Assembly (NCBI RefSeq): GCF_014205215.1
Contig: NZ_JACHNC010000001.1
Coordinates: 1,989,001 to 2,053,000, forward strand
Source: Actinoplanes lobatus
GTDB taxonomy: Bacteria > Actinomycetota > Actinomycetes > Mycobacteriales > Micromonosporaceae
Direction: 5' to 3'
DNA length: 64,000 nucleotides
The notes under the pieces were generated by a model that saw only the letters and a program-made list of their open reading frames with translations, was not told the origin of the DNA and ran no database searches. The position numbers and the translations under genes were made by a program. Of this stretch, positions 51,505-58,619 are shown one piece after another; position 1 is the first letter of the stretch; each line of letters begins with the position of its first letter.

Positions 51505-51526
51505 CCGCGCGCAAGCTTGCGCGCGG
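51505..51526. promoter_or_regulatory. 22-base perfect palindrome between the vWA and VirD4-like genes
   Basis: Arms CCGCGCGCAAG and CTTGCGCGCGG meet directly with no spacer, centred on AAGCTT. The site lies 79 bases before the vWA start and 30 bases before the VirD4-like start, in the only divergent promoter region of this island. It could be an operator controlling both directions, or an RNA hairpin in the VirD4-like leader. Confidence 0.55.
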
Positions 51527-51555
51527 GTGCCGGCGGCCCCGCCCAGAATCTGATC

Positions 51556-52728
51556 ATGTCGATAGCCAGTCCGCTCCCGTTCGCCGTCGGGCGCGGCCCC
51601 CGGGTCCCGTCCGCCGGCCTGGAGCTGGGTCTGTCCCTACAGGGGCAGGCGATCCACGCTCCGCCGATGCTGCCCGTGACGGTGATCGGCCCGACCGGGT
51701 CGGGGAAGACCACCCGCGTCGCCGCGCCGATCCTCGCGGACTGGCCGGGTCCGGCCGTCGTGCTCAGCGTCAAGGCCGATCTGATCGGCGCCGCCTATCC
51801 GGCGCGCCGCCGCCGCGGCCCGGTGTGGCTGCTCGATCCCGAGGACGCGCTGCGGGCCGGCGACGAGGCGGCCCGCTTCGACCTGACCGCTTGGATCGCC
51901 TCGCTCGCCGATGCGCAGGACGTGGCGGCCGTGCTGCTCGCCAGCGGAGGCGCCGACGACGTACGCGAGGGGCGGTTCTGGTCCGAACTCGCGCAGAACT
52001 GGACCGCGCCGATCCTGTTCGCGGGCGCCCGGTCCGGTCTCGACATCGGGCAGATCGCCGACCTCGCGATGCGGGACCGGTCCGCGCACGCCGAGCGTCT
52101 GGTCGCCGAGTCCGGTGATCCGATCGCGATAAGGATGCTGCGCAGCGTCCTGGACCTGGAAATACGGGCCCGCACCAGCGTGATGGCCACGGTGTGCCAG
52201 GCGCTGCGGGTGTTCAACCGGCCCGGGGTGGTACGCGCGGCGACCGGCTCCGACTTCACCCTCGACCAGGTGCTGGACGGGACGGCGACCCTGGCGATGA
52301 CCCTTCCGGCCTTCCGGATGCGGCAGGTCGCGCCACTGTTCGCCGCGGTGCTCACCATGCTCTGGTCCCGGTTGCAGACCCGGGCCGTGAACGAGCCCCT
52401 GCTTCTGCTCATCGACGAGGCCGCAAACGTTCCGGGGGTCGCCGATCAGATGCTGGAGTGGGTCACCACCGGCCGTGGCCTGGGCGTACAGGTGGTGACG
52501 CTGTGGCACGACCTGGCCCAGCTGACCGCCCGGTACGGCGTGGAGCGCTCGACCGTGGTGAACAACAGCGGCTCGCTGCTGTTCCTGGGCGCCGGCCGCG
52601 ACCCGGACGGCCGTGAGTTCCTCGACCGCTTCGCCGGGGCGGCGCTGCACGACCGGCTGGCGACGACCGGCAACGTGGTGTTCCGCGAGGGCCGCTGTGA
52701 GCCGCTGCGCCTGCGCGCCCCGGTCTAG
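51556..52728 (+). CDS. VirD4/TraG-like ATPase (type IV coupling protein-like), soluble short form
   Basis: A 390-residue ATPase. Walker A is VIGPTGSGKTTRVAAPIL near residue 45, followed by VVLSVKADLIGA. WLLDPEDALRAG, the helical SELAQNWTAPILFAGA and Walker B in LLLLIDEAANVPGVADQML correspond to the VirD4/TraG core. VVNNSGSLLFLGAGRDPDG near the end is also typical of coupling proteins. No membrane span is present, and no relaxase or type IV secretion genes are visible, so a conjugative role is doubtful. It shares overlapping CTAG stops with the converging gene, and its promoter faces the TerY-P triad, suggesting a shared system. Confidence 0.82.
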   Translation: MSIASPLPFAVGRGPRVPSAGLELGLSLQGQAIHAPPMLPVTVIGPTGSGKTTRVAAPILADWPGPAVVLSVKADLIGAAYPARRRRGPVWLLDPEDALRAGDEAARFDLTAWIASLADAQDVAAVLLASGGADDVREGRFWSELAQNWTAPILFAGARSGLDIGQIADLAMRDRSAHAERLVAESGDPIAIRMLRSVLDLEIRARTSVMATVCQALRVFNRPGVVRAATGSDFTLDQVLDGTATLAMTLPAFRMRQVAPLFAAVLTMLWSRLQTRAVNEPLLLLIDEAANVPGVADQMLEWVTTGRGLGVQVVTLWHDLAQLTARYGVERSTVVNNSGSLLFLGAGRDPDGREFLDRFAGAALHDRLATTGNVVFREGRCEPLRLRAPV

Positions 52729-53756
52729 CCCAGGTCCCGGCCGATGCCGAGCCCGCGTTCCCGGGTGAGGTACTCCTCGAGCTGGTAGCGCCGGAATCCC
52801 CACAGGCCCTTGACCATGGGGATCAGCTCGGTCAGCCCGCCGGTGGAGCCGCCCGGCCGGGAGTTGGCGGAACGGTCCGGGTCGAGGTGGTTGGCGACCA
52901 GGTTCGTGTACCACTTCGGCGCGAACTCCGGCGACGTGCCGACCGCCTCGAGGATCAGCCGGTGGATCTCGTGGGTCGGCCGGCGTTCCGCGACGTTCGT
53001 CAGTTCCCGTTCGATGTACGCCTGCACGCCGATCCCGCTCTTGGCGAGGAAGGCCTGCAGGCTCTCGCTGGAGCGCAGCCGGTCCCGTACGTCCTCGCGG
53101 TCCAGAAAGGACTTGAGCAGCGGGAGGTTCTCCCGCGCGGCCAGCTGGACGCGCAGCGCCGCGTCGTCGAGCTCCCGCTGTTCACGCTCGTTGAGCGGGG
53201 CCCGCGGGTTGGACGTGAAGCCCGGGTCGTTGGCGGGCGCGGTGCGGATCGGCGCCTCGATCCAGACGACGAAGTCGGTGCTCTTGTTGAGGATGGTCAG
53301 CATGGTGCTCGCCGCCTGGATCGCGACCATCGGGGTGGCGAGGATCTCGGCGGGGAAGCCGCCGGGATCGGCCGGCACCGCGGGGTAGAGGCTGACCGGC
53401 TGCGGCAGCCGGGGCGAGCGCAGCTCCAGGATGTTGTTGCCGGACAGGTTCTCGACCAGCACCCGCGCGCCGTCGGCCGGTGCGGTGAACCAGATCCGGC
53501 CGACCACCTTGCTGACCGCGGAGGGCAGGTCCGGCGTCGCCCGGCCGACCTGGAGCCAGTCGCGGCCGTCTTCGGGCCGCTGCGCGCCGAACCAGAGCTG
53601 TCCGCCCGGCCGGAGCTGGGCGACCCGGCACCGGTTCCGGTGCCGCTTGTCGACCGCGAGCCGGTTGACGTGGTTCGGGTTCCGGCACACCTCCGGCAGC
53701 GGTGAGTCACCGGCATCGCACGGGGTGTGAATCTCTGCGATTGACATCGAGCCCAT
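52725..53756 (-). CDS. protein with possible FHA-like N-terminal domain, unknown function
   Basis: A 343-residue soluble protein. The N-terminal part (about 15-150) has VCRNPNHVNRLAVDKRHRNR, GGQLWFGAQ and the ending RVLVENLSGNNILELRSPRL; an Asn-Asn pair and Arg/His residues make a phosphothreonine-binding FHA-like fold possible, but I am not certain. The rest is helical: REQRELDDAALRVQLAAREN, LLKSFLDREDVRDRLRSSES and a C-terminal RRYQLEEYLTRERGLGIG. Its stop shares the CTAG with the VirD4-like gene. If it is FHA-like it could read phosphorylation by the neighbouring kinases. ATG at 53756; ATG at 53747 is an alternative. Confidence 0.65.
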   Translation of the reverse strand: MGSMSIAEIHTPCDAGDSPLPEVCRNPNHVNRLAVDKRHRNRCRVAQLRPGGQLWFGAQRPEDGRDWLQVGRATPDLPSAVSKVVGRIWFTAPADGARVLVENLSGNNILELRSPRLPQPVSLYPAVPADPGGFPAEILATPMVAIQAASTMLTILNKSTDFVVWIEAPIRTAPANDPGFTSNPRAPLNEREQRELDDAALRVQLAARENLPLLKSFLDREDVRDRLRSSESLQAFLAKSGIGVQAYIERELTNVAERRPTHEIHRLILEAVGTSPEFAPKWYTNLVANHLDPDRSANSRPGGSTGGLTELIPMVKGLWGFRRYQLEEYLTRERGLGIGRDLG

Positions 53757-53938
53757 GGTCGGCGATCGCCGGACCGCGCGACAACACCGCTCACGGTCTC
53801 CGCGGCGCACCTTTCGGACCGAATTCGCGTCGTCTGACCGGCCAGCGCCCTGATCGAGGATCAGAACCGGAGCCGGCGTACGGCCGTGCCGAGGTGTCGT
53901 GGGTCCACCGCTCCCCACCCCCACCTCGGCCGGCCACC

Positions 53939-54040
53939 GTGAACAGCGGCGTCCGCAGCGCCGTCGCGGCCGCCGCTTTCGCCCTGATGCTGCTCGTCTT
54001 CGCGCTCTGCTTCGCGGGCGTGAAGGCTATCGCCGGCTGA
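53939..54040 (+). CDS. possible small single-span membrane peptide
   Basis: A GTG at 53939 opens a 33-residue frame with one clear hydrophobic span (AAAAFALMLLVFALCFAGV) behind a short polar start. There is no convincing ribosome site. It lies between two leftward genes and ends 6 bases before the stop of repeat protein 7. It may be real but is unproven. Confidence 0.25.
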   Translation: MNSGVRSAVAAAAFALMLLVFALCFAGVKAIAG

Positions 54041-54046
54041 CGCCGG

Positions 54047-54844
54047 TCACTTCTCGCAGTTGACCCGGCTGTCCAGGCGGGTGCCGCGGCAGGTGTCCCC
54101 GTTGGAGCCGTTGACGCCGCCGTCGAGCGTGTCGGCGACCTGCTTGCGGCTGTCCTTGCCGTACAGCCTGTCGTCGCCGGCTCCGCCGGACAGCGCGTCC
54201 TTGCCGTTGCCGCCGATCAGCCGGTCGTTGCCGTCCCCGCCGCTCAGGTAGTCGACACCGTTCTCACCGCGGAGGATGTCGTTGCCCTCGCTGCCGTAGA
54301 GGCTGTCGCGGCCGGAGCCGCCGAACAGCCGGTCGTCGCCGGAGCGGCCGGCGAGGGTGTCGTTGCCGGCCCCTCCCCAGATGCTGTCGTTGCCGCCCCC
54401 GCCGTCGATGTTGTCGTTGCCGGACTGTCCGAAGAACCGGTCCCGGTTCGTGCCGCCGATGATGCGGTCGTTACCGGCTCCGGCGTAGACGGTCGTCGCC
54501 ACGTCCGAGTCGTTGACGATCTCGTCGTTCAGGTCGTAGGCCCAGACGGTGACCCGCTTCGGCGTCTCCGCCGTCGTGCAGTACACGATCCTCTTGTCAC
54601 TTGCGTCCGCCTCGCAGCCCTTGCCGGCCTTGATCGGGGCGAATTCGTCCCAGATTTCGATCTGGTTCCCGGTGCGGAGCACCACCACCCGGCTCTGGTG
54701 GCCGGACGCCGCCTTGAACTGAACCTGGGACGCGGACGTCACCGAGGCCACACCGACGGAGGCGGCCTGCGCGGGCGCGGCGAAAGCGGTGGCCGAGAGG
54801 GCGGCGATCAGGCCGGCCGTCGCGATGCGCGGAATAGAAGTCAT
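54047..54844 (-). CDS. secreted calcium-binding RTX-like repeat protein (family member 7)
   Basis: A 265-residue exported protein starting MTSIPRIATAGL; the signal peptide ends AAPAQAA. The shared N-terminal domain is divergent: VQFKAASGHQSRVVVLRTGN is normal, but the usual IDD strand reads QIEIWDEFAPIKAG and the Cys pair is GCEADASDKRIVYC. The RTX section is compact (GGTNRDRFFGQSGNDNIDGG and others). The C-terminus GDTC...RVNCEK keeps the Cys pair. ATG with GGAAAGG upstream. It is divergent from member 8, 157 bases apart. Confidence 0.85.
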   Translation of the reverse strand: MTSIPRIATAGLIAALSATAFAAPAQAASVGVASVTSASQVQFKAASGHQSRVVVLRTGNQIEIWDEFAPIKAGKGCEADASDKRIVYCTTAETPKRVTVWAYDLNDEIVNDSDVATTVYAGAGNDRIIGGTNRDRFFGQSGNDNIDGGGGNDSIWGGAGNDTLAGRSGDDRLFGGSGRDSLYGSEGNDILRGENGVDYLSGGDGNDRLIGGNGKDALSGGAGDDRLYGKDSRKQVADTLDGGVNGSNGDTCRGTRLDSRVNCEK

Positions 54845-55001
54845 GGCTACCTTTCCAAGATCAATCAATGTCTCGGAACGGTACGGTAGCGACCACTCGC
54901 AACCACCGTTATCGATCCGTGATCAAAGTCCGCGAACCACCCCGGCCGGCCCCGCATCGCACCAGATGACCGAGCGACAGCGAGCACAACGGGGGAATCC
55001 G

Positions 55002-55625
55002 ATGAACATCTTCAACCGCAAGGCCCTGGCCCTCATCGGCGCGACGGCGACGGCCGTGGCCACCAGCGCCCTCTTCGCCTCCGCGGCGCAGGCCGCCACC
55101 GTCGGCAAGGCCGAGGTGGTGGGCGTGCACAAGAGCATCGTCAGGTTCACCGCCGCCGCCGGCCAGGCGAACTCGCTGACCATCACCATCTCCGGCCGGA
55201 CCGTCACCCTCGACGACAAGGTCGCGATCAAGGCCGGCAAGGGCTGCAAGGCGGTCAAGGGCGACAAGACCAAGGTCAAGTGCACCACTTCCCGTACGCC
55301 CACCGAGCTCAGCATCCTGCTCGGCGACAGGAGCGACCGGGTCCACAACCGCACCGGCGTGTTCATGGCGGCCGACGGCGGCACCGGCAACGACGTCCTG
55401 AGCGGCGGCTCGGACAGCGACCGGCTGATCGGCGGTGCCGGCAACGACAAGCTGAGCGGCAACGGCGGCAACGACGCGATCGACGGCGAGGCGGGCAACG
55501 ACCACCTCTTCGGCGGCGCCGGCAAGGACTGGATCTACGGCGGCGCGGGCGACGACACCCTCACCGGTGGCGCCGGCCGGGACGAGCTCGTCGGTGGCCC
55601 CGGGGTCGACCGGGTCACCCAGTAA
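55002..55625 (+). CDS. secreted calcium-binding RTX-like repeat protein (family member 8, short form)
   Basis: The shortest family member, 207 residues. Signal peptide ending ASAAQAA. The N-terminal domain has IVRFTAAAGQANSLTITISG, RTVTLDDKVAIKAG and the Cys pair GCKAVKGDKTKVKC, close to the family consensus. Only about eight RTX units follow (GGTGNDVLSGGSDSDRLIGG and on), and it ends GGPGVDRVTQ without the C-terminal Cys pair of the other seven. The ATG at 55002 has GGGGGAA upstream. It may be a truncated copy or a minimal functional form. Confidence 0.82.
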   Translation: MNIFNRKALALIGATATAVATSALFASAAQAATVGKAEVVGVHKSIVRFTAAAGQANSLTITISGRTVTLDDKVAIKAGKGCKAVKGDKTKVKCTTSRTPTELSILLGDRSDRVHNRTGVFMAADGGTGNDVLSGGSDSDRLIGGAGNDKLSGNGGNDAIDGEAGNDHLFGGAGKDWIYGGAGDDTLTGGAGRDELVGGPGVDRVTQ

Positions 55626-55688
55626 GGCCGTTCGCCGTACCCCGTGATCTGGATTTTGTAGTGTGATCACGGGGTATGGAGGGTGATC

Positions 55689-57326
55689 TTGTCCCCGATC
55701 GAGATTCTGGCGGCCAACGAGGTCCTGCTCTGCGCGATCGTCCTCGGCCTCGGACATCTCGTCGGCAATCTCCGGATCCGCGGTGTCGCCCTCGGCGTCG
55801 CCGCGGTCTTCTTCGTCGGCCTCGGCATCGGCGCGCTGGACGAGCGGCTGCGCCTGCCGGACTTCGCCGACGAGTTCGGCCTGGCCCTGTTCGTCTACCT
55901 GATCGGGCTCGCCGGCGGCCCGACCTTCTTCGCGGCGCTGCGCCGGCGCGGTCTGCGCGACAACGCCTTCGTCGCCGCGGTCCTCACCGTCGCGGCGCTG
56001 ACCGCGGTCGGCGCCGCGGCCGCCTTCCACCTGAGTCCCGCCACCGCGGCCGGCGTCTTCGCGGGCGCGCTGGTCAACGTGCCGGCGCTGGGCAGCGCGC
56101 AGGAGGCGCTACGCGCCATCGACCCGGCCGAGGGGGGACGGCTCGCCAACGACGCGGCGGTCGGCATGAGCCTCACCTACGGGTACGGCGTGATCGCCAT
56201 GATCGGCGCCCTGATCACCTACATGATCTTCGTCCGGGTCGACTTCGGGCGTGAGGCCGCCGAGAACACCCGCCTCGCGCCCGCCCCGAAGAAGCTGGTC
56301 GAACGCACCCTGCTCGTCACCCGGGGCGCCGGCACCGGCATCCGCGACCTCACCGACCGGCTCGCCGAGGACGGTGAGGCCCTACTGGTACGGCTGCGGC
56401 GCGGCGACCGGATGCACCTGGCCGCGACCGTACCCGCCCTGTGTGAGGGCGACCTGCTGTCGGTCGTCGGCACGCGCGACGCCACCCGGGACCTCGTCGC
56501 CCGGCTCGGCGAGAACGTCAAACCGGCGCTGTCGCTGGATCGCGGCACCCTCGACTTCCGCCGGATCACCGTCTCCGACCCGGACCTGGCCGGCATGACC
56601 GTCGCCGAACTCGACCTGCCGCGCCGCCACCACGCGATGATCACCCGGGTACGGCGGGGCGACCACGACCTCATCGCGACGCCCACCACCCGGCTGCAAC
56701 TCGGCGACCGGGTCCGGGTGGTCGCCGACCGGGACCGCATGCCGGAGGTGACGGCGCTGCTGGGCGACTCCGACCAGTCGCTGACCAGGGTCGACTTCAC
56801 CGGCCTCACCCTCGGCCTCGCGCTGGGCCTGCTGCTGGGCACCATCGCGGTACCGCTCACCGGCAACGCCACCCTGCGCCTGGGCCTGGCCGGCGGCCCG
56901 CTCATCGCCGGCCTGGTCCTGGGCCGTGCCGGGCGGACCGGCCCGATCACCTGGCACCAGCCCCGCTCCACGATCCTGGTGCTGCGCCAGTTGGGCGTGG
57001 CGCTGTTCTTCGCGGGAGTCGGCCTGAAATCCGGCGGCGTGCTCGTGCGCGGCTTCTCCGACGGCGATGCCTGGAAGATCATCGCCGCCGGAGCCCTGGT
57101 CGCGGCCGGCACCGCCGTCGTCTGCATCGTCGGCGGCCGGCTGCTGCGCATGCCTCTCTCCTGGCTGATGGGCGTCATGGCCGGCATCGACACCAACCCC
57201 GCCGTGCTCACCTTCGCCGAGGACCGGACGAGGAACGAACTGCCGGCCCTCGCCTACGCCATGGTGTTCCCGATCGCGATGGTCCTGAAGGTTCTCATCG
57301 CTCAGCTGATGATCGTGCTGCTCTGA
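55689..57326 (+). CDS. AspT/YidE-like transporter with two TrkA-C domains
   Basis: A 545-residue membrane protein of the aspartate-alanine exchanger type. Two membrane halves (about 1-175 and 375-545) flank two cytoplasmic TrkA-C-like domains, visible as LLVRLRRGDRMHLAATV with GDLLSVVGTRD and HHAMITRVRRGDHDLIATPT with LGDRVRVVADRD. Duplicated motifs such as LFVYLIGLAGGPTFFAALRR and LFFAGVGLKSGGVLV mark the inverted repeat of the fold. The substrate is unknown; an anion or amino acid exchange is likely. The TTG at 55689 fits the GGAGGG site; GTG at 55683 overlaps it. The end overlaps the converging WD40 gene by 32 bases. Confidence 0.85.
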   Translation: MSPIEILAANEVLLCAIVLGLGHLVGNLRIRGVALGVAAVFFVGLGIGALDERLRLPDFADEFGLALFVYLIGLAGGPTFFAALRRRGLRDNAFVAAVLTVAALTAVGAAAAFHLSPATAAGVFAGALVNVPALGSAQEALRAIDPAEGGRLANDAAVGMSLTYGYGVIAMIGALITYMIFVRVDFGREAAENTRLAPAPKKLVERTLLVTRGAGTGIRDLTDRLAEDGEALLVRLRRGDRMHLAATVPALCEGDLLSVVGTRDATRDLVARLGENVKPALSLDRGTLDFRRITVSDPDLAGMTVAELDLPRRHHAMITRVRRGDHDLIATPTTRLQLGDRVRVVADRDRMPEVTALLGDSDQSLTRVDFTGLTLGLALGLLLGTIAVPLTGNATLRLGLAGGPLIAGLVLGRAGRTGPITWHQPRSTILVLRQLGVALFFAGVGLKSGGVLVRGFSDGDAWKIIAAGALVAAGTAVVCIVGGRLLRMPLSWLMGVMAGIDTNPAVLTFAEDRTRNELPALAYAMVFPIAMVLKVLIAQLMIVLL

Positions 57327-58515
57327 GCGGCGACCCGCTCATGGGGACCCGCCAGAGCCGAACCTTGTCGTCCGCGCCGGCACTGATCAGACGTCTGCCG
57401 TTCGGGGTGATCCGCACCGACCAGACCGCCCCTTTGTGCCCGGCCAGCGGCACGCCCACGGGCTTCCCGGTGCGGGACTCCCACACCCGTACGGTCCCGT
57501 CGTCGCCCCCGGTGGCCAGCAACCTGCCGTTCGGGCCGAACCGCATGGCCCGCACCGGCCCGGTGTGGCCGGCGAGCGGCGCGGTGGCCGGCCGGTGGGT
57601 GACCGTGTTCCACAGCTGCACGGTGTTGTCGCCGCCGGAGGAGGTGGCCAGGAGCTTCCGTACGCGGCTGAACGTGAGCGCGTAGACGGGCCCGGTCGCG
57701 CTGACGATCGGCTTGCCCGCCGGCTCGCCGGTGGCCGGGTTCCACAGCCGCACGACGTTGCCGCCACCGGAGGCGGCGAAGAGCCGGCCGTCGGGGCTGA
57801 AGCTCATCGCGTACAGCGGGCCCGGCTTGATGGTCAGCACCTCGCTGACGGGCTTGCCGGTGCCGGTCTCCCACAGCCGCACGACATCGCCGGCACCGGA
57901 GGTCGCGAGCCGGTCGCCGTCCTCGCTGAACACGACCGAACGCACACCGCCGGCGTGGGCGTCGATGGTCCGTACCGTCTCCCCGGCCGGATTCCACAGC
58001 CGCACCGTGCCGTCGTCACCGGCGGTGGCCATCAGCCGGGCGGGCTTGCTGAACGCCACCGAGCGCACCGGCCCGACGTGGCCGGTCAGCGGCGGCCCGG
58101 CCGGCTGCCCGGTGGCGGCGTCCCACAGCGAGACGCCGTCGTCACCGGCGATCGCCAGCCGCTTGCCCTCGAAGCTGTACGCCAGGGAGTGGATCGGTCC
58201 GGTATGGCCGGTGATCGGCGCGCTGACCGGGCGCCCGGTCAGCGCGCTCCACTGCCGCACCGTCCCGTGACTCACGGTCGCGAACGCCCGCCCGCCGGGG
58301 CGCATGGCGATCTCCCCGTCCTCACCGGGCACGACGACGCGCGCTTTGCTGGACGCGACGGGCTCGGCCTCCACCGCGTGCGCGGGCCGCGGGCCGGCCG
58401 CCACGGCGGTGAGCGCGAGCAGCCCGGCCAGAGCCACCGCCAAATTACTCTTGGTAGTCACATCTGCACGATAACGACATGCCTTGTGACTGATCATCCG
58501 TTTTACCCGATTCAT
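57295..58515 (-). CDS. exported WD40-repeat (beta-propeller) protein
   Basis: A protein of up to 406 residues with a signal peptide (LAVALAGLLALTAVAAG, then PRPAHA). The mature part is eight WD40-type repeats, for example GHTGPIHSLAYSFEGKRLAI with VSLWDAATG, GHVGPVRSVAFS with GTVRLWNPAG, and GHKGAVWSVRITPNGRRLIS with KVRLWRVP. Eight repeats would form one closed propeller for protein binding outside the membrane. Many actinomycete WD40 proteins are fused to kinases; this one stands alone. The start is uncertain: ATG at 58515, ATG at 58497 and GTG at 58461 are all in frame, and the last gives the most typical signal peptide. Confidence 0.82.
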   Translation of the reverse strand: MNRVKRMISHKACRYRADVTTKSNLAVALAGLLALTAVAAGPRPAHAVEAEPVASSKARVVVPGEDGEIAMRPGGRAFATVSHGTVRQWSALTGRPVSAPITGHTGPIHSLAYSFEGKRLAIAGDDGVSLWDAATGQPAGPPLTGHVGPVRSVAFSKPARLMATAGDDGTVRLWNPAGETVRTIDAHAGGVRSVVFSEDGDRLATSGAGDVVRLWETGTGKPVSEVLTIKPGPLYAMSFSPDGRLFAASGGGNVVRLWNPATGEPAGKPIVSATGPVYALTFSRVRKLLATSSGGDNTVQLWNTVTHRPATAPLAGHTGPVRAMRFGPNGRLLATGGDDGTVRVWESRTGKPVGVPLAGHKGAVWSVRITPNGRRLISAGADDKVRLWRVPMSGSPLRAARSSAER

Positions 58516-58619
58516 CCACCCGAGTGCGATCGCGCTTGTGCACCGATCGACGGATCGATACCGTAACGGCGCGTCGGCCTTGATCGTTTCCGGCGCCTCT
58601 CACGGGGAGGACCTCAACC

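Noticed and set aside
51556..52728. VirD4-like ATPase as sign of an integrated conjugative element
   Set aside because: No relaxase, integrase, attachment repeats or secretion genes are visible, and the protein lacks membrane spans.
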